Shown here in pieces: positions 7,825 through 16,463 of a stretch of DNA of 53,198 bases. The stretch comes from Sphingobacterium siyangense. GTDB lineage: Bacteria > Bacteroidota > Bacteroidia > Sphingobacteriales > Sphingobacteriaceae. Position numbers and translations under genes: made by a program. Location of the stretch: positions 1-53,198 of the forward strand of contig NZ_VLKR01000039.1 of NCBI RefSeq assembly GCF_007830445.1, given 5' to 3'. The notes beneath the pieces were generated by a model, which ran no database searches, had not been told where the DNA came from, and was given only the letters and a program-made list of their open reading frames with translations. How positions within the stretch are numbered: position 1 is the stretch's first letter; the number at the start of each line of letters is the position of its first letter.

Positions 7825-8498
7825 TTACGATATTGTAAACCTATAGCGAGTTCTGTCCCATTTTTCAGAATGACTTTACTTGCCTCAACACCCTTGATCT
7901 GTTTGATATTGACAATATAGGACCGGTGCATACGAGCAAACATATCCCAAGGCAGTTCTGCTTCCATATCTTTCATGGTAGACAGCAACGTTTGCATACC
8001 TTCTAACGTATAAATTTGAATGTAATCCCCCCAGGCTTTAAGATAGAAAATATCCGCCGGATCTATAAAAATAGTTTTGTTCCGATCCTTTATCTTAATC
8101 GCCTTTCTTTCACCCTGTGGGCCCCTTCTAGAAAACAAAATTGCCTTTTGGACTTTTTCAATTGCCTTGATCAAGCGCTCTTCCGTCAGGAGTGGCTTTA
8201 AGATATAATCGATCACATCCAGCTCAAATCCATCGACCGCATACTCATAATGCCCAGTTATAAAAACAACAAATGGTGGATGAGCAAGTCCTTTGAGAAA
8301 GGTAATTCCGTCCATTTCAGGCATATCTATATCCGACAAAATGAGATCTACCTCGTGCTGCCTTAAAATGTCAATTGCTTGCAATGGGCTCTCGAATACA
8401 CCCAATATTTCGATCAGGCCTAATTTGGAAACTAATTTCTCCAGGCGACCTCTCGCAATAGGCTCATCTTCAATAAGGATAGTTTTAATTCTATTCAT
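7794..8498 (-). CDS. LytTR-family response regulator
   Basis: A 234-residue regulator with an N-terminal receiver domain (Glu10/Asp11, phosphoacceptor Asp56 in LILSDIDMP, Lys in LKPL) and a C-terminal LytTR DNA-binding domain from about residue 134, including FARMHRSYIVN and KVILKNG. It is encoded 28 bases after the sensor kinase gene on the same strand and is the kinase's expected partner. Its 3' end overlaps the end of lanB on the other strand by 31 bases, so each transcript could interfere with the other. Target genes are unknown; the lanthipeptide locus is a plausible but unproven target. Confidence 0.93.
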   Translation of the reverse strand: MNRIKTILIEDEPIARGRLEKLVSKLGLIEILGVFESPLQAIDILRQHEVDLILSDIDMPEMDGITFLKGLAHPPFVVFITGHYEYAVDGFELDVIDYILKPLLTEERLIKAIEKVQKAILFSRRGPQGERKAIKIKDRNKTIFIDPADIFYLKAWGDYIQIYTLEGMQTLLSTMKDMEAELPWDMFARMHRSYIVNIKQIKGVEASKVILKNGTELAIGLQYRNQLFAKMGLL

Positions 8499-8526
8499 AA
8501 GTACTTCGCAACCCGTTGCTTTGGTG

Positions 8527-9654
8527 CTACGGCTCTGTTTCCGAATGTAAAGTTACAACAAGATTAACACTAAATACACCCTCCTGCGACTTTATTTCCA
8601 AATTGTGATTATGAGGATAATGAAGTTCCAGTCGTTTTTTTACATTTTCTATCCCTAATCCGCCGATATAATTTTCTGGTTTTGAAAGTTCTCTATACGC
8701 ATTAGCCACGTGCATATACACCTTGTCATCCGCAACCTTAATGTCTACGGATATCCATCCCGCCGAAGAACTTAACCGAGGTCCGTGTTTGAATGCATTT
8801 TCCACAAACGGAAAAAAGATCAAAGGAACAATCATGCTGTTTTCGTCCTCGGCCACCAAATTTAGATTGATCTGCACGGTCTCGCTATAGCGTAACTTTT
8901 CCAATTCAACATAATCCTTTAGCAATTGAAATTCGCGACTAATTTCGATCCTGGGTTGATTACTTTCATGCAGTAAATACACCATAATACTACTTAAACG
9001 CATCATACTTTCGCCGCCTCGTTCATCATGATCAGATACCAGCACATAGATGCTATAAAGTGTATTAAGTAAAAAATGTGGATTAATCTGGTATTTTAGA
9101 AAGGCGAGTTCCAATTGGACATTGTTCAATTCCAATGCCGAATTTTTCAATTCGAGTTTCATTTTTGAATTTCTGACAGACATAAATGCCTGTACAATTT
9201 TTACAGTCAATGGCAGCGCCACCAAAAAAATAAAATCCAACAAATAATCGCTAATGGAAGAAAGGCGAAAAGCACCAAAGATTCCTTGACTTAATATTAT
9301 TTCAAGATAGCTTGACAGGCGAACATCTGGTGTTAGATATTTCAACGTTAATAGGGCAGCAAAGTAACTTAGAAACGACCACCAGGCGTAAATAAACAAC
9401 AACCATAATATACATAATACAAACTTCCCTGGAATAAACCACCGCGGAATGATGATATATGCTGTCACATAAAATATTGTCAACAAAGAAAAGACGTCCT
9501 TTACAAACAAAATCCAGGAATTATCAATATCTATCCGCTGATAGGAAATGAATTGCATTCCCAAAACCAAAAACCAAAAACACAAATGGAGAATAATACG
9601 TTTCCCCGTATTGTAATTTTGGAAAAACCTGTTCATAGATAGCATACTTTTCAA
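8527..9654 (-). CDS. LytS/YehU-type sensor histidine kinase
   Basis: A 375-residue membrane histidine kinase. The first 155 residues form about four hydrophobic segments without a large extracellular domain. A short coiled linker follows, then the His_kinase domain with INPHFLLNTLYS (His193), the N-box FVENAFKHG and the GGLGIENVKKRL glycine motif. Such kinases sense membrane or cell-envelope signals and phosphorylate LytTR regulators. It is the first gene of a two-gene unit with the regulator downstream. Start codons at residues 1, 4 and 7 are all possible. Confidence 0.92.
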   Translation of the reverse strand: MKSMLSMNRFFQNYNTGKRIILHLCFWFLVLGMQFISYQRIDIDNSWILFVKDVFSLLTIFYVTAYIIIPRWFIPGKFVLCILWLLFIYAWWSFLSYFAALLTLKYLTPDVRLSSYLEIILSQGIFGAFRLSSISDYLLDFIFLVALPLTVKIVQAFMSVRNSKMKLELKNSALELNNVQLELAFLKYQINPHFLLNTLYSIYVLVSDHDERGGESMMRLSSIMVYLLHESNQPRIEISREFQLLKDYVELEKLRYSETVQINLNLVAEDENSMIVPLIFFPFVENAFKHGPRLSSSAGWISVDIKVADDKVYMHVANAYRELSKPENYIGGLGIENVKKRLELHYPHNHNLEIKSQEGVFSVNLVVTLHSETEP

Positions 9655-10127
9655 TAATATCAGTCTAATATAATGATATCCTTTAGTTTGTGGTAGTCTG
9701 ACTTATCAAGTGATAACGCAAAAAGACATTTCTGCGACAAAAAACAACCACCTATAACGCTAACAATCTGAATATATCCCAATTAGGATCTGAGCAAATC
9801 AAAAAAAATAGCATTACGCACAAAACAATAAAATTGTAACAAATATATTGCTTTAAAATGAAAATGATTTTTAGCGTGCATAAAACAGCTAGCTCATCCA
9901 GCAAATAAAGTAATTTGCTAAGTTATCAATATAGAATAACGTTATCTCTAATTTCAATTAAGTTGGTAATTTTCAAAACTTACCTAATAAGGTAAATATA
10001 ATACGTAGCGATCACTAAAATGTCTATTTACATAACATAAATTGTCCATAATTGAAGGCTCAGCAAAAAAAGTTATTGCGATCTTCCGTATATTTAATTT
10101 TACAGAACCCACATAAACAACAATTAG
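9655..10127. other. 473-base divergent intergenic region with palindromes
   Basis: This gap between the kinase (leftward) and a DinB-like gene (rightward) is AT-rich and has no convincing ORF. TTATCA-AG-TGATAA at 9703-9716 is a perfect 14-base palindrome about 50 bases upstream of the kinase start and could be an operator. AGCAAAT/ATTTGCT arms at 9900-9906 and 9913-9919 form a second short inverted repeat. The length suggests two separate promoters rather than one shared one. Confidence 0.4.
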
Positions 10128-10580
10128 ATGTCAACTACTTTTATGCAGCTTTGGTTATATAATAACTGGGCCAATACAGCACTACTGGATAAACTGAAAA
10201 GTGAAGGCGAAAATGTACCTCATTCTTGCATACGGCTCTTTAGCCATATTGTCAATGCTCAGATTATTTGGTTAAGTCGATTAACTGGTGAAAAACCACC
10301 TGTTGGTGTTTGGGATGAGCACAGTATCATCGATTGCCAAAGGTATCACGATTTAGCTTCAGAAGGATTTGGGCAGCAGATTCAGCGCAGAAATGATATA
10401 GAGGATGAAATTATCAATTATACAAACACACAGCATCAGGCTTTTCATAATAAGGCCAACGACATTCTGTTACACGTCTTTAATCATGGCACCTATCACA
10501 GGGCGCAAATAGCAAGCGAAATGCGGAAAAATGGTATTGAACCTATCAACACAGATTATATCACTTTTGTTCGCACATAA
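10128..10580 (+). CDS. DinB-fold protein
   Basis: A 150-residue four-helix DinB-superfamily protein. The metal-binding histidines of the family are visible in FSHIVNAQ (about residue 40) and in HVFNHGTYHRAQ near the C-terminus, and LYNNWAN is the usual N-terminal helix. Members include metal-dependent thiol-transferases (bacillithiol, mycothiol) and proteins of unknown function; the substrate here cannot be told. It is a single-gene unit closed by the hairpin at 10587-10617. Confidence 0.88.
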   Translation: MSTTFMQLWLYNNWANTALLDKLKSEGENVPHSCIRLFSHIVNAQIIWLSRLTGEKPPVGVWDEHSIIDCQRYHDLASEGFGQQIQRRNDIEDEIINYTNTQHQAFHNKANDILLHVFNHGTYHRAQIASEMRKNGIEPINTDYITFVRT

Positions 10581-10586
10581 CAGTAC

Positions 10587-10617
10587 TGTAATCAGACGCC
10601 ACTGTAGTCTGATTACA
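10587..10617. terminator. Bidirectional hairpin terminator
   Basis: An 11-bp perfect stem (TGTAATCAGAC / GTCTGATTACA) with a 9-base loop lies seven bases after the DinB-fold gene and overlaps the end of the minus-strand DinB-like remnant. T-runs are weak on both sides. Confidence 0.6.
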
Positions 10618-10785
10618 AACGAAGTAGTTTTATTGAAATGCCGATTTGCTCCAAACGATAAATATCATGCTGGATCAATCCTTCCGTAAGGTAATAAAAG
10701 GAATACCCTAGGACATACTCGTTTTCAACCAGATAATGGTCGCTTTGATTTTTAAGCAGTTCTATTAAAATTTTGATCTAGTCGA
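10613..10785 (-). pseudogene. C-terminal remnant of a second DinB-like protein
   Basis: On the minus strand an open stretch of about 55 codons, without a start codon and preceded by a stop, reads LLKNQSDHYLVENEYVLGYS and then TEGLIQHDIYRLEQIGI before a TAA at 10613. The H-D-I-Y-x-L-x-Q-I pattern is the last conserved histidine helix of many DinB_2/DUF1572-type proteins. The N-terminal two thirds are missing; upstream sequence gives no continuation in any frame. It is best read as the tail of a deleted DinB-like gene next to an intact one. Confidence 0.5.
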
Positions 10786-10864
10786 TGCGACCTATCCTAC
10801 ACATCTTGCAATTGGCGGACTAGACCCTCTATAATATTGGAGAATACCTTAACTTTGAAACAAA

Positions 10865-11335
10865 ATGAGTTACAAACATATCTTTAAAGCGACCTTAACA
10901 TGGGACCATCCTGAACAGCCTAGTGCTGTGGGTTCAAAAATTTATACAAAGAGCCATCACATCGCGATCGAAGGCAAAGCTGACCTGCAAGTTTCCGCAG
11001 CAAAAGCATTCAAGGGTGACCCCGCATTGTACAATCCGGAAGATTTGCTGCTTAGCAGCCTGATTTCTTGCCACATGATGTCCTATTTATACGTCTGCTC
11101 GAAAAATGGCATCGAGATTTTATCCTATACGGACAATGCTATCGCTACCCTCGAAACGGATGGAGATGGAAGTGGTCGTTTTACGGAAGTTATATTACAC
11201 CCCGAGGTTCTCATCACAGATGAATCCCAGATAGAACTTGCTTTATCCTTACATACCCAAGCAAATAAACTGTGTTTTATTGCGAATTCATGTAATTTTA
11301 CTGTGCTGCACCATCCCCAATGTCAAGCGATCTAA
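10865..11335 (+). CDS. OsmC/Ohr-family protein
   Basis: A 156-residue cytoplasmic protein of the OsmC family, which reduces organic hydroperoxides through a reactive cysteine pair. The first cysteine is Cys69 in LLSSLISCHMMSYL; the second is probably Cys137 in ANKLCFIANSC. PALYNPEDLLL is the conserved segment before the first cysteine. It stands alone between the DinB remnant and an MFS exporter. The exact peroxide substrate is not deducible. Confidence 0.92.
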   Translation: MSYKHIFKATLTWDHPEQPSAVGSKIYTKSHHIAIEGKADLQVSAAKAFKGDPALYNPEDLLLSSLISCHMMSYLYVCSKNGIEILSYTDNAIATLETDGDGSGRFTEVILHPEVLITDESQIELALSLHTQANKLCFIANSCNFTVLHHPQCQAI

Positions 11336-11374
11336 TCATACCTGGACGTTCTATCGAAAGAAAAAAGCCTCTTG

Positions 11375-11401
11375 TTTTCGGTTTGTTAACACAACCGAAA
11401 A
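11375..11401. promoter_or_regulatory. Inverted repeat upstream of the TetA-like exporter
   Basis: TTTTCGGTT (11375-11383) and AACCGAAAA (11393-11401) are 9-base perfect arms around TGTTAACAC. The repeat lies 40 bases after the osmC stop and 70 bases before the exporter ATG. With no T-run to its right, an operator is as likely as a terminator. Confidence 0.45.
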
Positions 11402-11470
11402 TATAACACGCAGCAAAAATTCGTAATTAAATAACAAACAAGTTTTTAAGGATTTCATTACTTTTGAATC

Positions 11471-12706
11471 ATGATGGAAAATTCCAAGAAAAAAGCAGCA
11501 ATCGGATTCATATTTATTACACTACTAATCGATATTACGGGTTGGGGAATCATTATTCCAGTCGTCCCTAAACTTATCGAGGAATTGATTCATAGCGACA
11601 TCAGTGAAGCGGCAAAATATGGCGGCTGGCTCGGCTTTGCCTACGCTTTCACCCAATTCATCTGTTCTCCCGTCGTTGGTAACCTCAGTGACAAATATGG
11701 CAGAAGGCCAATTATTTTGATCTCACTTTTTGGGTTTGCTGTAGACTACATCTTTCTTGCCCTCGCGCCAACTATAGGTTGGTTATTCTTAGGACGCGTT
11801 ATCGCCGGATTGACAGGTGCTAGTTTTACAACGGCAAGTGCTTATATCGCCGATATATCTACGGATGAAGATCGGGCAAAGAACTTTGGCTTGATAGGCG
11901 CTGCATTTGGTCTTGGCTTTATCATCGGCCCAGTTATCGGCGGTCTACTCGGTCACTATGGTGCCAGGGTTCCCTTTTATGCGGCTGCAGGACTGTGTAT
12001 GCTAAACTTCCTGTATGGCTATTTTATCTTACCTGAGAGCTTAGATAAAGAAAAACGTAGAGCTTTTGAATGGAAACGCGCAAATCCAATTGGATCCTTT
12101 AAGTTTCTTGGAAAACATCCAGAAATATCCGGATTAATCGTTGCCTTAATTTTAATATATATCGCAGGCCATGCAGTTCAAAGTAACTGGAACTTCTTCA
12201 CCATGTATAAATTCGACTGGACAGAAAGAATGGTGGGTATCTCATTAGGTGTTATTGGATTATTGATTGGATTGGTTCAGGGCGTTTTAATTCGATGGAC
12301 AACGCCCAAACTTGGTGAACAAAAAAGCATTTTCTATGGATTGACCCTGTATGCTATTGGACTACTGTTATTCTCGTTTGCAAGCGAAGGATGGATGATG
12401 TTCGTCTTCCTTATCCCCTATTGCTTGGGTGGTATTTGTGGACCAGCTCTTCAGTCTGTTATTACAAAAAATGTTCCTTCAAACGAACAGGGTGAACTTC
12501 AAGGTGCACTAACAAGCTTAATGAGTGCAACATCGATTATTGGTCCACCGATGATGACAAACCTATTTTATTATTTCACCCATGACAAAGCACCATTTAA
12601 ATTTTCTGGCGCGCCGTTTTTCTTAGCATTTATCCTGATGACGATTAGTGTGATCATTGTCTATAATGCTTCTCGCAAAAGGAGAAATCAGCAAATAAAT
12701 CTTTAG
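11471..12706 (+). CDS. TCR/Tet-type MFS exporter
   Basis: A 411-residue inner-membrane major facilitator of the DHA1 group with about 12 hydrophobic segments. The loop between helices 2 and 3 has motif A (GNLSDKYGRRPI), and IDITGWGIIIPVVP in helix 1 and GAAFGLGFIIGPVIGG in helix 5 are typical of TetA-like drug/H+ antiporters. Bacteroidota chromosomal copies are common and do not by themselves indicate tetracycline resistance. Two ATGs occur in tandem at the start; the first is used here. It ends at a long bidirectional terminator. Confidence 0.93.
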   Translation: MMENSKKKAAIGFIFITLLIDITGWGIIIPVVPKLIEELIHSDISEAAKYGGWLGFAYAFTQFICSPVVGNLSDKYGRRPIILISLFGFAVDYIFLALAPTIGWLFLGRVIAGLTGASFTTASAYIADISTDEDRAKNFGLIGAAFGLGFIIGPVIGGLLGHYGARVPFYAAAGLCMLNFLYGYFILPESLDKEKRRAFEWKRANPIGSFKFLGKHPEISGLIVALILIYIAGHAVQSNWNFFTMYKFDWTERMVGISLGVIGLLIGLVQGVLIRWTTPKLGEQKSIFYGLTLYAIGLLLFSFASEGWMMFVFLIPYCLGGICGPALQSVITKNVPSNEQGELQGALTSLMSATSIIGPPMMTNLFYYFTHDKAPFKFSGAPFFLAFILMTISVIIVYNASRKRRNQQINL

Positions 12707-12746
12707 ACCTGATTGATCAGTCTGCACTATTTTCATCTATCTTCCT

Positions 12747-12801
12747 CTAAAACTCAACTGGCCTATGCAGTTCTTAAATGCATAGGCCAGTTGAGTTTTA
12801 G
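12747..12801. terminator. Strong bidirectional terminator
   Basis: A perfect 23-bp stem beginning CTAAAACTCAAC with a 9-base loop separates the convergent MFS exporter and Crp/Fnr gene. The right arm includes the last codon positions of the Crp/Fnr gene. The A/T ends of the stem supply T-runs in both directions. Confidence 0.88.
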
Positions 12802-13367
12802 AGCTTTGACTTTAAACGGCTCAATGTCTCCTGTGAAATATTCAGATAGGAAGCAACTATTCTATTGGACAGCCTTCTGACAACCATTGGATTTTCATCC
12901 AACAATAAACGATATTTTTCAAGGGCATCTTGCATTAAAAATGACATCAGACGCTTTGTATTTGTTACATAGGCAATTTCCAAATAGAGACGGTAGAACT
13001 TCTCCCACTGTGGAATAAGGTCCAACAAATGATAAAAATCCTTATGACTTATATAGTAGATTTCAGTAGGTTCCAAAGCCTGAATAAATTCTTCAGACTC
13101 TTCTCCTGTAATAAAACTAACTAATGCGGTTGCAAACTGATTCTCAAAGGCAAAGTAGCGTGTTGCTTCTTGTCCAGACTCATTTATAAAAAAAATACGT
13201 AAACACCCCTTGGTCACGAAAAATGAGCGTTGGCTTATTTCACCATTGGCCAACAAAAACTCATTTTTCTTTAGCTTTAAAGGCTTAAAATAGGAGCCTA
13301 TTAGATGTAATTCATCTTCTGTTACCGTAATTTTACTCGTGATATAGGATATCAATAGCTCATCCAT
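12798..13367 (-). CDS. Crp/Fnr-family transcriptional regulator
   Basis: A 189-residue regulator with a cyclic-nucleotide-binding-type beta-barrel (residues about 25-115, FFVTKGCLRIFF and YFAFENQFATAL) and a C-terminal helix-turn-helix (RIVASYLNISQETLSRLKSKL). No Fe-S cysteine cluster like that of FNR is present, so the effector is unknown. It may be the third gene of a ribB-SIP-crp transcript (70-base gap to the SIP gene). The palindrome TTGACTTAAGTCAA upstream of ribB has the Fnr/Crp half-site layout and is a candidate target. Confidence 0.93.
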   Translation of the reverse strand: MDELLISYITSKITVTEDELHLIGSYFKPLKLKKNEFLLANGEISQRSFFVTKGCLRIFFINESGQEATRYFAFENQFATALVSFITGEESEEFIQALEPTEIYYISHKDFYHLLDLIPQWEKFYRLYLEIAYVTNTKRLMSFLMQDALEKYRLLLDENPMVVRRLSNRIVASYLNISQETLSRLKSKL

Positions 13368-13437
13368 TTTAATTGCTGTTCTAAATTAATTTCCAGCAAA
13401 ACTAATAAAATTGGATTAACAGAAACTAATTTAAGAA

Positions 13438-14196
13438 CTAGATCGGCTCATTTAAATTCGTAAGTTCACTTTCTGCATGCCCCGCTCTCCAATATGCACA
13501 GGTATATAGGTCTTGTGAAGTCCTCCCCTTTTCCTCCCGAAAGTAATGACGTAATTCTTTCACAATGGCATACTCCGCAGCAATAAAGATATAGCTCGTT
13601 TGATCATCCGCCCTAAAGTCGGCTTTCTTAACATATTCAGCGAGATTACTCCCTTGTTCTGGTGTCTGATTATAACACCATTGTATGCGTGCGCTGCAGG
13701 CTGAGGACAATACAAGCTCGTCTTCTTTTGCCAGAATCTCAATAATTACTTTTGCTCTAGCCGTCGCTGGAAGCTCTTCTAATATTGCAGCAATAACAGG
13801 TAAAGCTGTTGTGTCTCCAACCAGCAGGTAACAGTCTACCTGGGGAACCAATTTTCTTTTGCTCTCCTTCATGCCAATTTCCAATTGATCGCCCTTTTCC
13901 GCCATGATTGCCCAAGCAGATGCAGGACCGCTATCACCGTGAACAACAAAATCGACATGCAATTCTCTGTTATAAAGATCTATTTTACGATTGGTGTAAG
14001 TTCTGACGACTACTTCTTGCGCATTGTGCTGTAACGGAACGAAAAGCTTGTTATTTGAACCCGAACTGACTTCGGCCAATAACCCGAGCTGCTCATCGGT
14101 TAAATCAAATATTACCCGGATAAGATGTGGTGTAAGGTACTCTTTTCGGCCAACACGGAATACCGATCTTATTTTTTTAGTGTTTGTCTGATTCAT
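13438..14196 (-). CDS. Siderophore-interacting FAD protein (ferric siderophore reductase)
   Basis: A 252-residue ViuB/SIP-type flavoprotein, which reduces ferric siderophores in the cytoplasm to free the iron. The FAD-binding barrel has VRTYTNRKID (about 57-66) and VVHGDSGPASAWA; the NAD(P)H-binding half begins at LLVGDTTALPVIAAIL. The gene starts inside the end of ribB (20-base overlap), so translation is coupled. Flavin synthesis and an FAD enzyme in one transcript fit an iron-limitation response. No siderophore receptor is nearby. Confidence 0.92.
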   Translation of the reverse strand: MNQTNTKKIRSVFRVGRKEYLTPHLIRVIFDLTDEQLGLLAEVSSGSNNKLFVPLQHNAQEVVVRTYTNRKIDLYNRELHVDFVVHGDSGPASAWAIMAEKGDQLEIGMKESKRKLVPQVDCYLLVGDTTALPVIAAILEELPATARAKVIIEILAKEDELVLSSACSARIQWCYNQTPEQGSNLAEYVKKADFRADDQTSYIFIAAEYAIVKELRHYFREEKGRTSQDLYTCAYWRAGHAESELTNLNEPI

Positions 14197-14854
14197 ATGC
14201 TGTCTTTCGAAAATTATTATTTAGCTTTCTATAGGTAATAATATCCTCAATAGATAATACGGTAAGATTATGTTTCAGTCCGAATGCTGAGACCTCATTC
14301 AAACGCGCCATTGTCCCATCCTCATTCATCAATTCACATAAGACAGCCATCGGTTCTAAACCCGCCATAAGCATCAAATCGATACTGCCTTCTGTATGAC
14401 CATCGCGACCCAATACTCCGTTCGCGTGCGCCCGCAAGGGAAAGATATGACCTGGGCGAACAAGGTCCCCCGGTTTAGCATCCTGCGCACAGGCCGCTCT
14501 TATTGTGGCAATTCGATCGGAAGCCGAGAGCCCCGTAGTTGCCCCTATCTTTGCATCGATAGATACTGTAAATGGCGTTTGGTAAGGACTTGAATTAGCT
14601 GACACCATATAAGGTAAGTCTAATTCATTCGCTTTCTCATGGGTGAGACAAAGACAGACAACACCACTACAATACCGGATCATTTGTACCATATCCGGTA
14701 TGCTCATGTTTTGGGCAGAGAAAATAAGATCCCCCTCATTCTCTCGATCTTCATTATCGATAAGAAGAACTCCTTTACCGGCCTGTAAATCCATTAATGC
14801 TTTTTCTACCCTTGCTATGGGATCATCCCCAAACATTGTTAACAAATTTCTCAT
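14177..14854 (-). CDS. ribB: 3,4-dihydroxy-2-butanone-4-phosphate synthase
   Basis: A 225-residue RibB makes the four-carbon precursor of riboflavin from ribulose 5-phosphate. The acidic metal-binding loop DNEDRENEGD (about 33-42) and HTEGSIDLM near residue 154 are the active-site motifs; there is no fused GTP cyclohydrolase II domain, unlike the usual bifunctional RibBA. No FMN riboswitch pattern was seen upstream. It is therefore probably a second, dedicated copy feeding flavin to the overlapping siderophore reductase. The start at 14854 is used; ATG 14836 is also possible. Confidence 0.95.
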   Translation of the reverse strand: MRNLLTMFGDDPIARVEKALMDLQAGKGVLLIDNEDRENEGDLIFSAQNMSIPDMVQMIRYCSGVVCLCLTHEKANELDLPYMVSANSSPYQTPFTVSIDAKIGATTGLSASDRIATIRAACAQDAKPGDLVRPGHIFPLRAHANGVLGRDGHTEGSIDLMLMAGLEPMAVLCELMNEDGTMARLNEVSAFGLKHNLTVLSIEDIITYRKLNNNFRKTAYESDKH

Positions 14855-14940
14855 ATCATTCTATATTATCCTGCCTCTTTACGAATAACAGAGGCTGGCT
14901 TATTTGATGACAAAGATCTATCCATGAAAAACAATAAACA

Positions 14941-14954
14941 TTGACTTAAGTCAA
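14941..14954. promoter_or_regulatory. Palindromic Fnr/Crp-type site in the ribB / MFS divergent region
   Basis: TTGACTTAAGTCAA is a perfect 14-base palindrome with the TTGA-N6-TCAA spacing recognised by Fnr/Crp-type regulators. It lies 87 bases upstream of ribB and 159 bases upstream of the divergent exporter. A Crp/Fnr gene lies at the end of the ribB group. Confidence 0.55.
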
Positions 14955-15029
14955 AAAACAGAAAAACAAAAATGGAGCTCAACATTCAATTATTTCAAAT
15001 CTAAAGCATCTTTAAACACCCAAAACTTC

Positions 15030-15063
15030 AATTCTTCAATTCATGGATCGAATTCTTCAATTC
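15030..15063. repeat. Two direct repeats upstream of an MFS gene
   Basis: AATTCTTCAATTC occurs at 15030-15042 and again at 15051-15063. The 21-base spacing equals two DNA turns, so a dimeric regulator could bind both on one face. The second copy ends 49 bases before the exporter ATG. Confidence 0.5.
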
Positions 15064-15112
15064 CTCCATTACTGATCGCTGTAAATTTGCAGCCAAGGAA
15101 ATAAAATTCAAA

Positions 15113-16348
15113 ATGATACATACAACAGACATAACAAATCAAAACATAGAGCTTCACGTAGACTCAAAGCGGGATACACCAATACTTACGAAGCCTCTTT
15201 TATGGCTTATTACCTTGACAACTGGAATAGTCGTCGGCAACAACTATTATAATCAACCGCTTTTGGGATTAATGGCAAAAGACTTTCACGTTAGTGAAGC
15301 TGCAATTAGTATGATTGCTATGCTCACCCAGATCGGTTTTGCAACAGGACTACTCTTTCTCGTTCCTTTGGGCGATATGATAAAAAGAAAGAAATTAATA
15401 TTATCAATTTTTCTACTTATCATAGCCTCCTTATTGGCAATGGTCTTCGCTCCCAGCCTCGAGCTACTTTATATCGCAAGCTTTATGGTTGGATTTAGCT
15501 CAGTCGTTCCCCAAATGCTCGTCCCCCTTACGGCCGAACTTGCTACTCCCGAAAAACGCAATTCTTCAATCGGAATGGTCATGAGTGGCTTACTATTAGG
15601 TATTCTGCTCTCCCGCGTCGCAGCAGGATTTATTGGCGATATCTGGGGATGGCAAGCGATCTATTATATAGCGATAGCGTTAATGGTTCTATTCATGTTA
15701 TTATTAGCTTTCGCACTCCCCGATGTGAATCCGACATTTCAAGGAAGTTATCTACAATTAATGCACTCATTGATCCATCTAACAAAAACTCAACCGGTAT
15801 TACGGCTATCTGCACTCAGAGGTGCCCTAGGTTTTGCGGGATTCAGTGCTTTTTGGATTACATTAGTATTTCATTTACAGAAAGCTCCTTTGCACGCGGG
15901 TTCCGCTGTAGCTGGATCCTTCGGATTAATAGGGGCTGTTGGCGCTCTAGCAGCAGCATTGGTAGGCCGGATTTCAACGCGTGTTTCTACGTATACCGTT
16001 ATTCTTGGTTCCATATGTATCCTGCTATTGAGCTGGATTGTATTCTACATCGGGGGGAATAGCTATACCGGATTAATAACTGGTGTAATCTTAATTGACC
16101 TGGGTTTACAATCAATGCATATCAGCAATCAATCTGCTTTCTTTGCCTTAAATCTAGGGGCAACCAACCGACTAAATACAGTCTATATGTTTAGTTACTT
16201 TGCGGGTGGATCATTGGGTAGTTACTTGGCCTCGCTCGCTTGGAAATACTTTCAATGGAATGGCGTGGTATTGACAGGCTTTTGTTGTACACTACTGGTT
16301 CTCATCATCCATATCTGCTACGACAGACGGCCAAAAAACTTTTCTTAG
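15113..16348 (+). CDS. MFS transporter (NNYYNQPLL type)
   Basis: A 411-residue inner-membrane transporter with about 12 hydrophobic segments and a 30-residue cytoplasmic N-terminus. VVGNNYYNQPLL in helix 1 and PLGDMIKRKKLI (motif A variant) place it in the DHA1 group of putative drug or sugar exporters related to YgaY. The substrate cannot be inferred. It is divergent from ribB and ends at a strong hairpin. Confidence 0.92.
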   Translation: MIHTTDITNQNIELHVDSKRDTPILTKPLLWLITLTTGIVVGNNYYNQPLLGLMAKDFHVSEAAISMIAMLTQIGFATGLLFLVPLGDMIKRKKLILSIFLLIIASLLAMVFAPSLELLYIASFMVGFSSVVPQMLVPLTAELATPEKRNSSIGMVMSGLLLGILLSRVAAGFIGDIWGWQAIYYIAIALMVLFMLLLAFALPDVNPTFQGSYLQLMHSLIHLTKTQPVLRLSALRGALGFAGFSAFWITLVFHLQKAPLHAGSAVAGSFGLIGAVGALAAALVGRISTRVSTYTVILGSICILLLSWIVFYIGGNSYTGLITGVILIDLGLQSMHISNQSAFFALNLGATNRLNTVYMFSYFAGGSLGSYLASLAWKYFQWNGVVLTGFCCTLLVLIIHICYDRRPKNFS

Positions 16349-16410
16349 GCGTTGAACACCATAATCTAAAGAAAAGCTAGTTAACAGAAAATCTTCTATA
16401 TGATGATATC

Positions 16411-16449
16411 CATTCATGGCCTACATGTTATAAATGTAGGCCATGAATG
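16411..16449. terminator. Bidirectional terminator
   Basis: A perfect 16-bp stem (CATTCATGGCCTACAT and its complement) with loop GTTATAA lies between the convergent MFS and pirin genes. Confidence 0.85.
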
Positions 16450-16463
16450 AAAACTTATTTCAT

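Noticed and set aside
14855..15112. FMN riboswitch upstream of ribB
   Set aside because: None of the conserved FMN-aptamer segments could be found.
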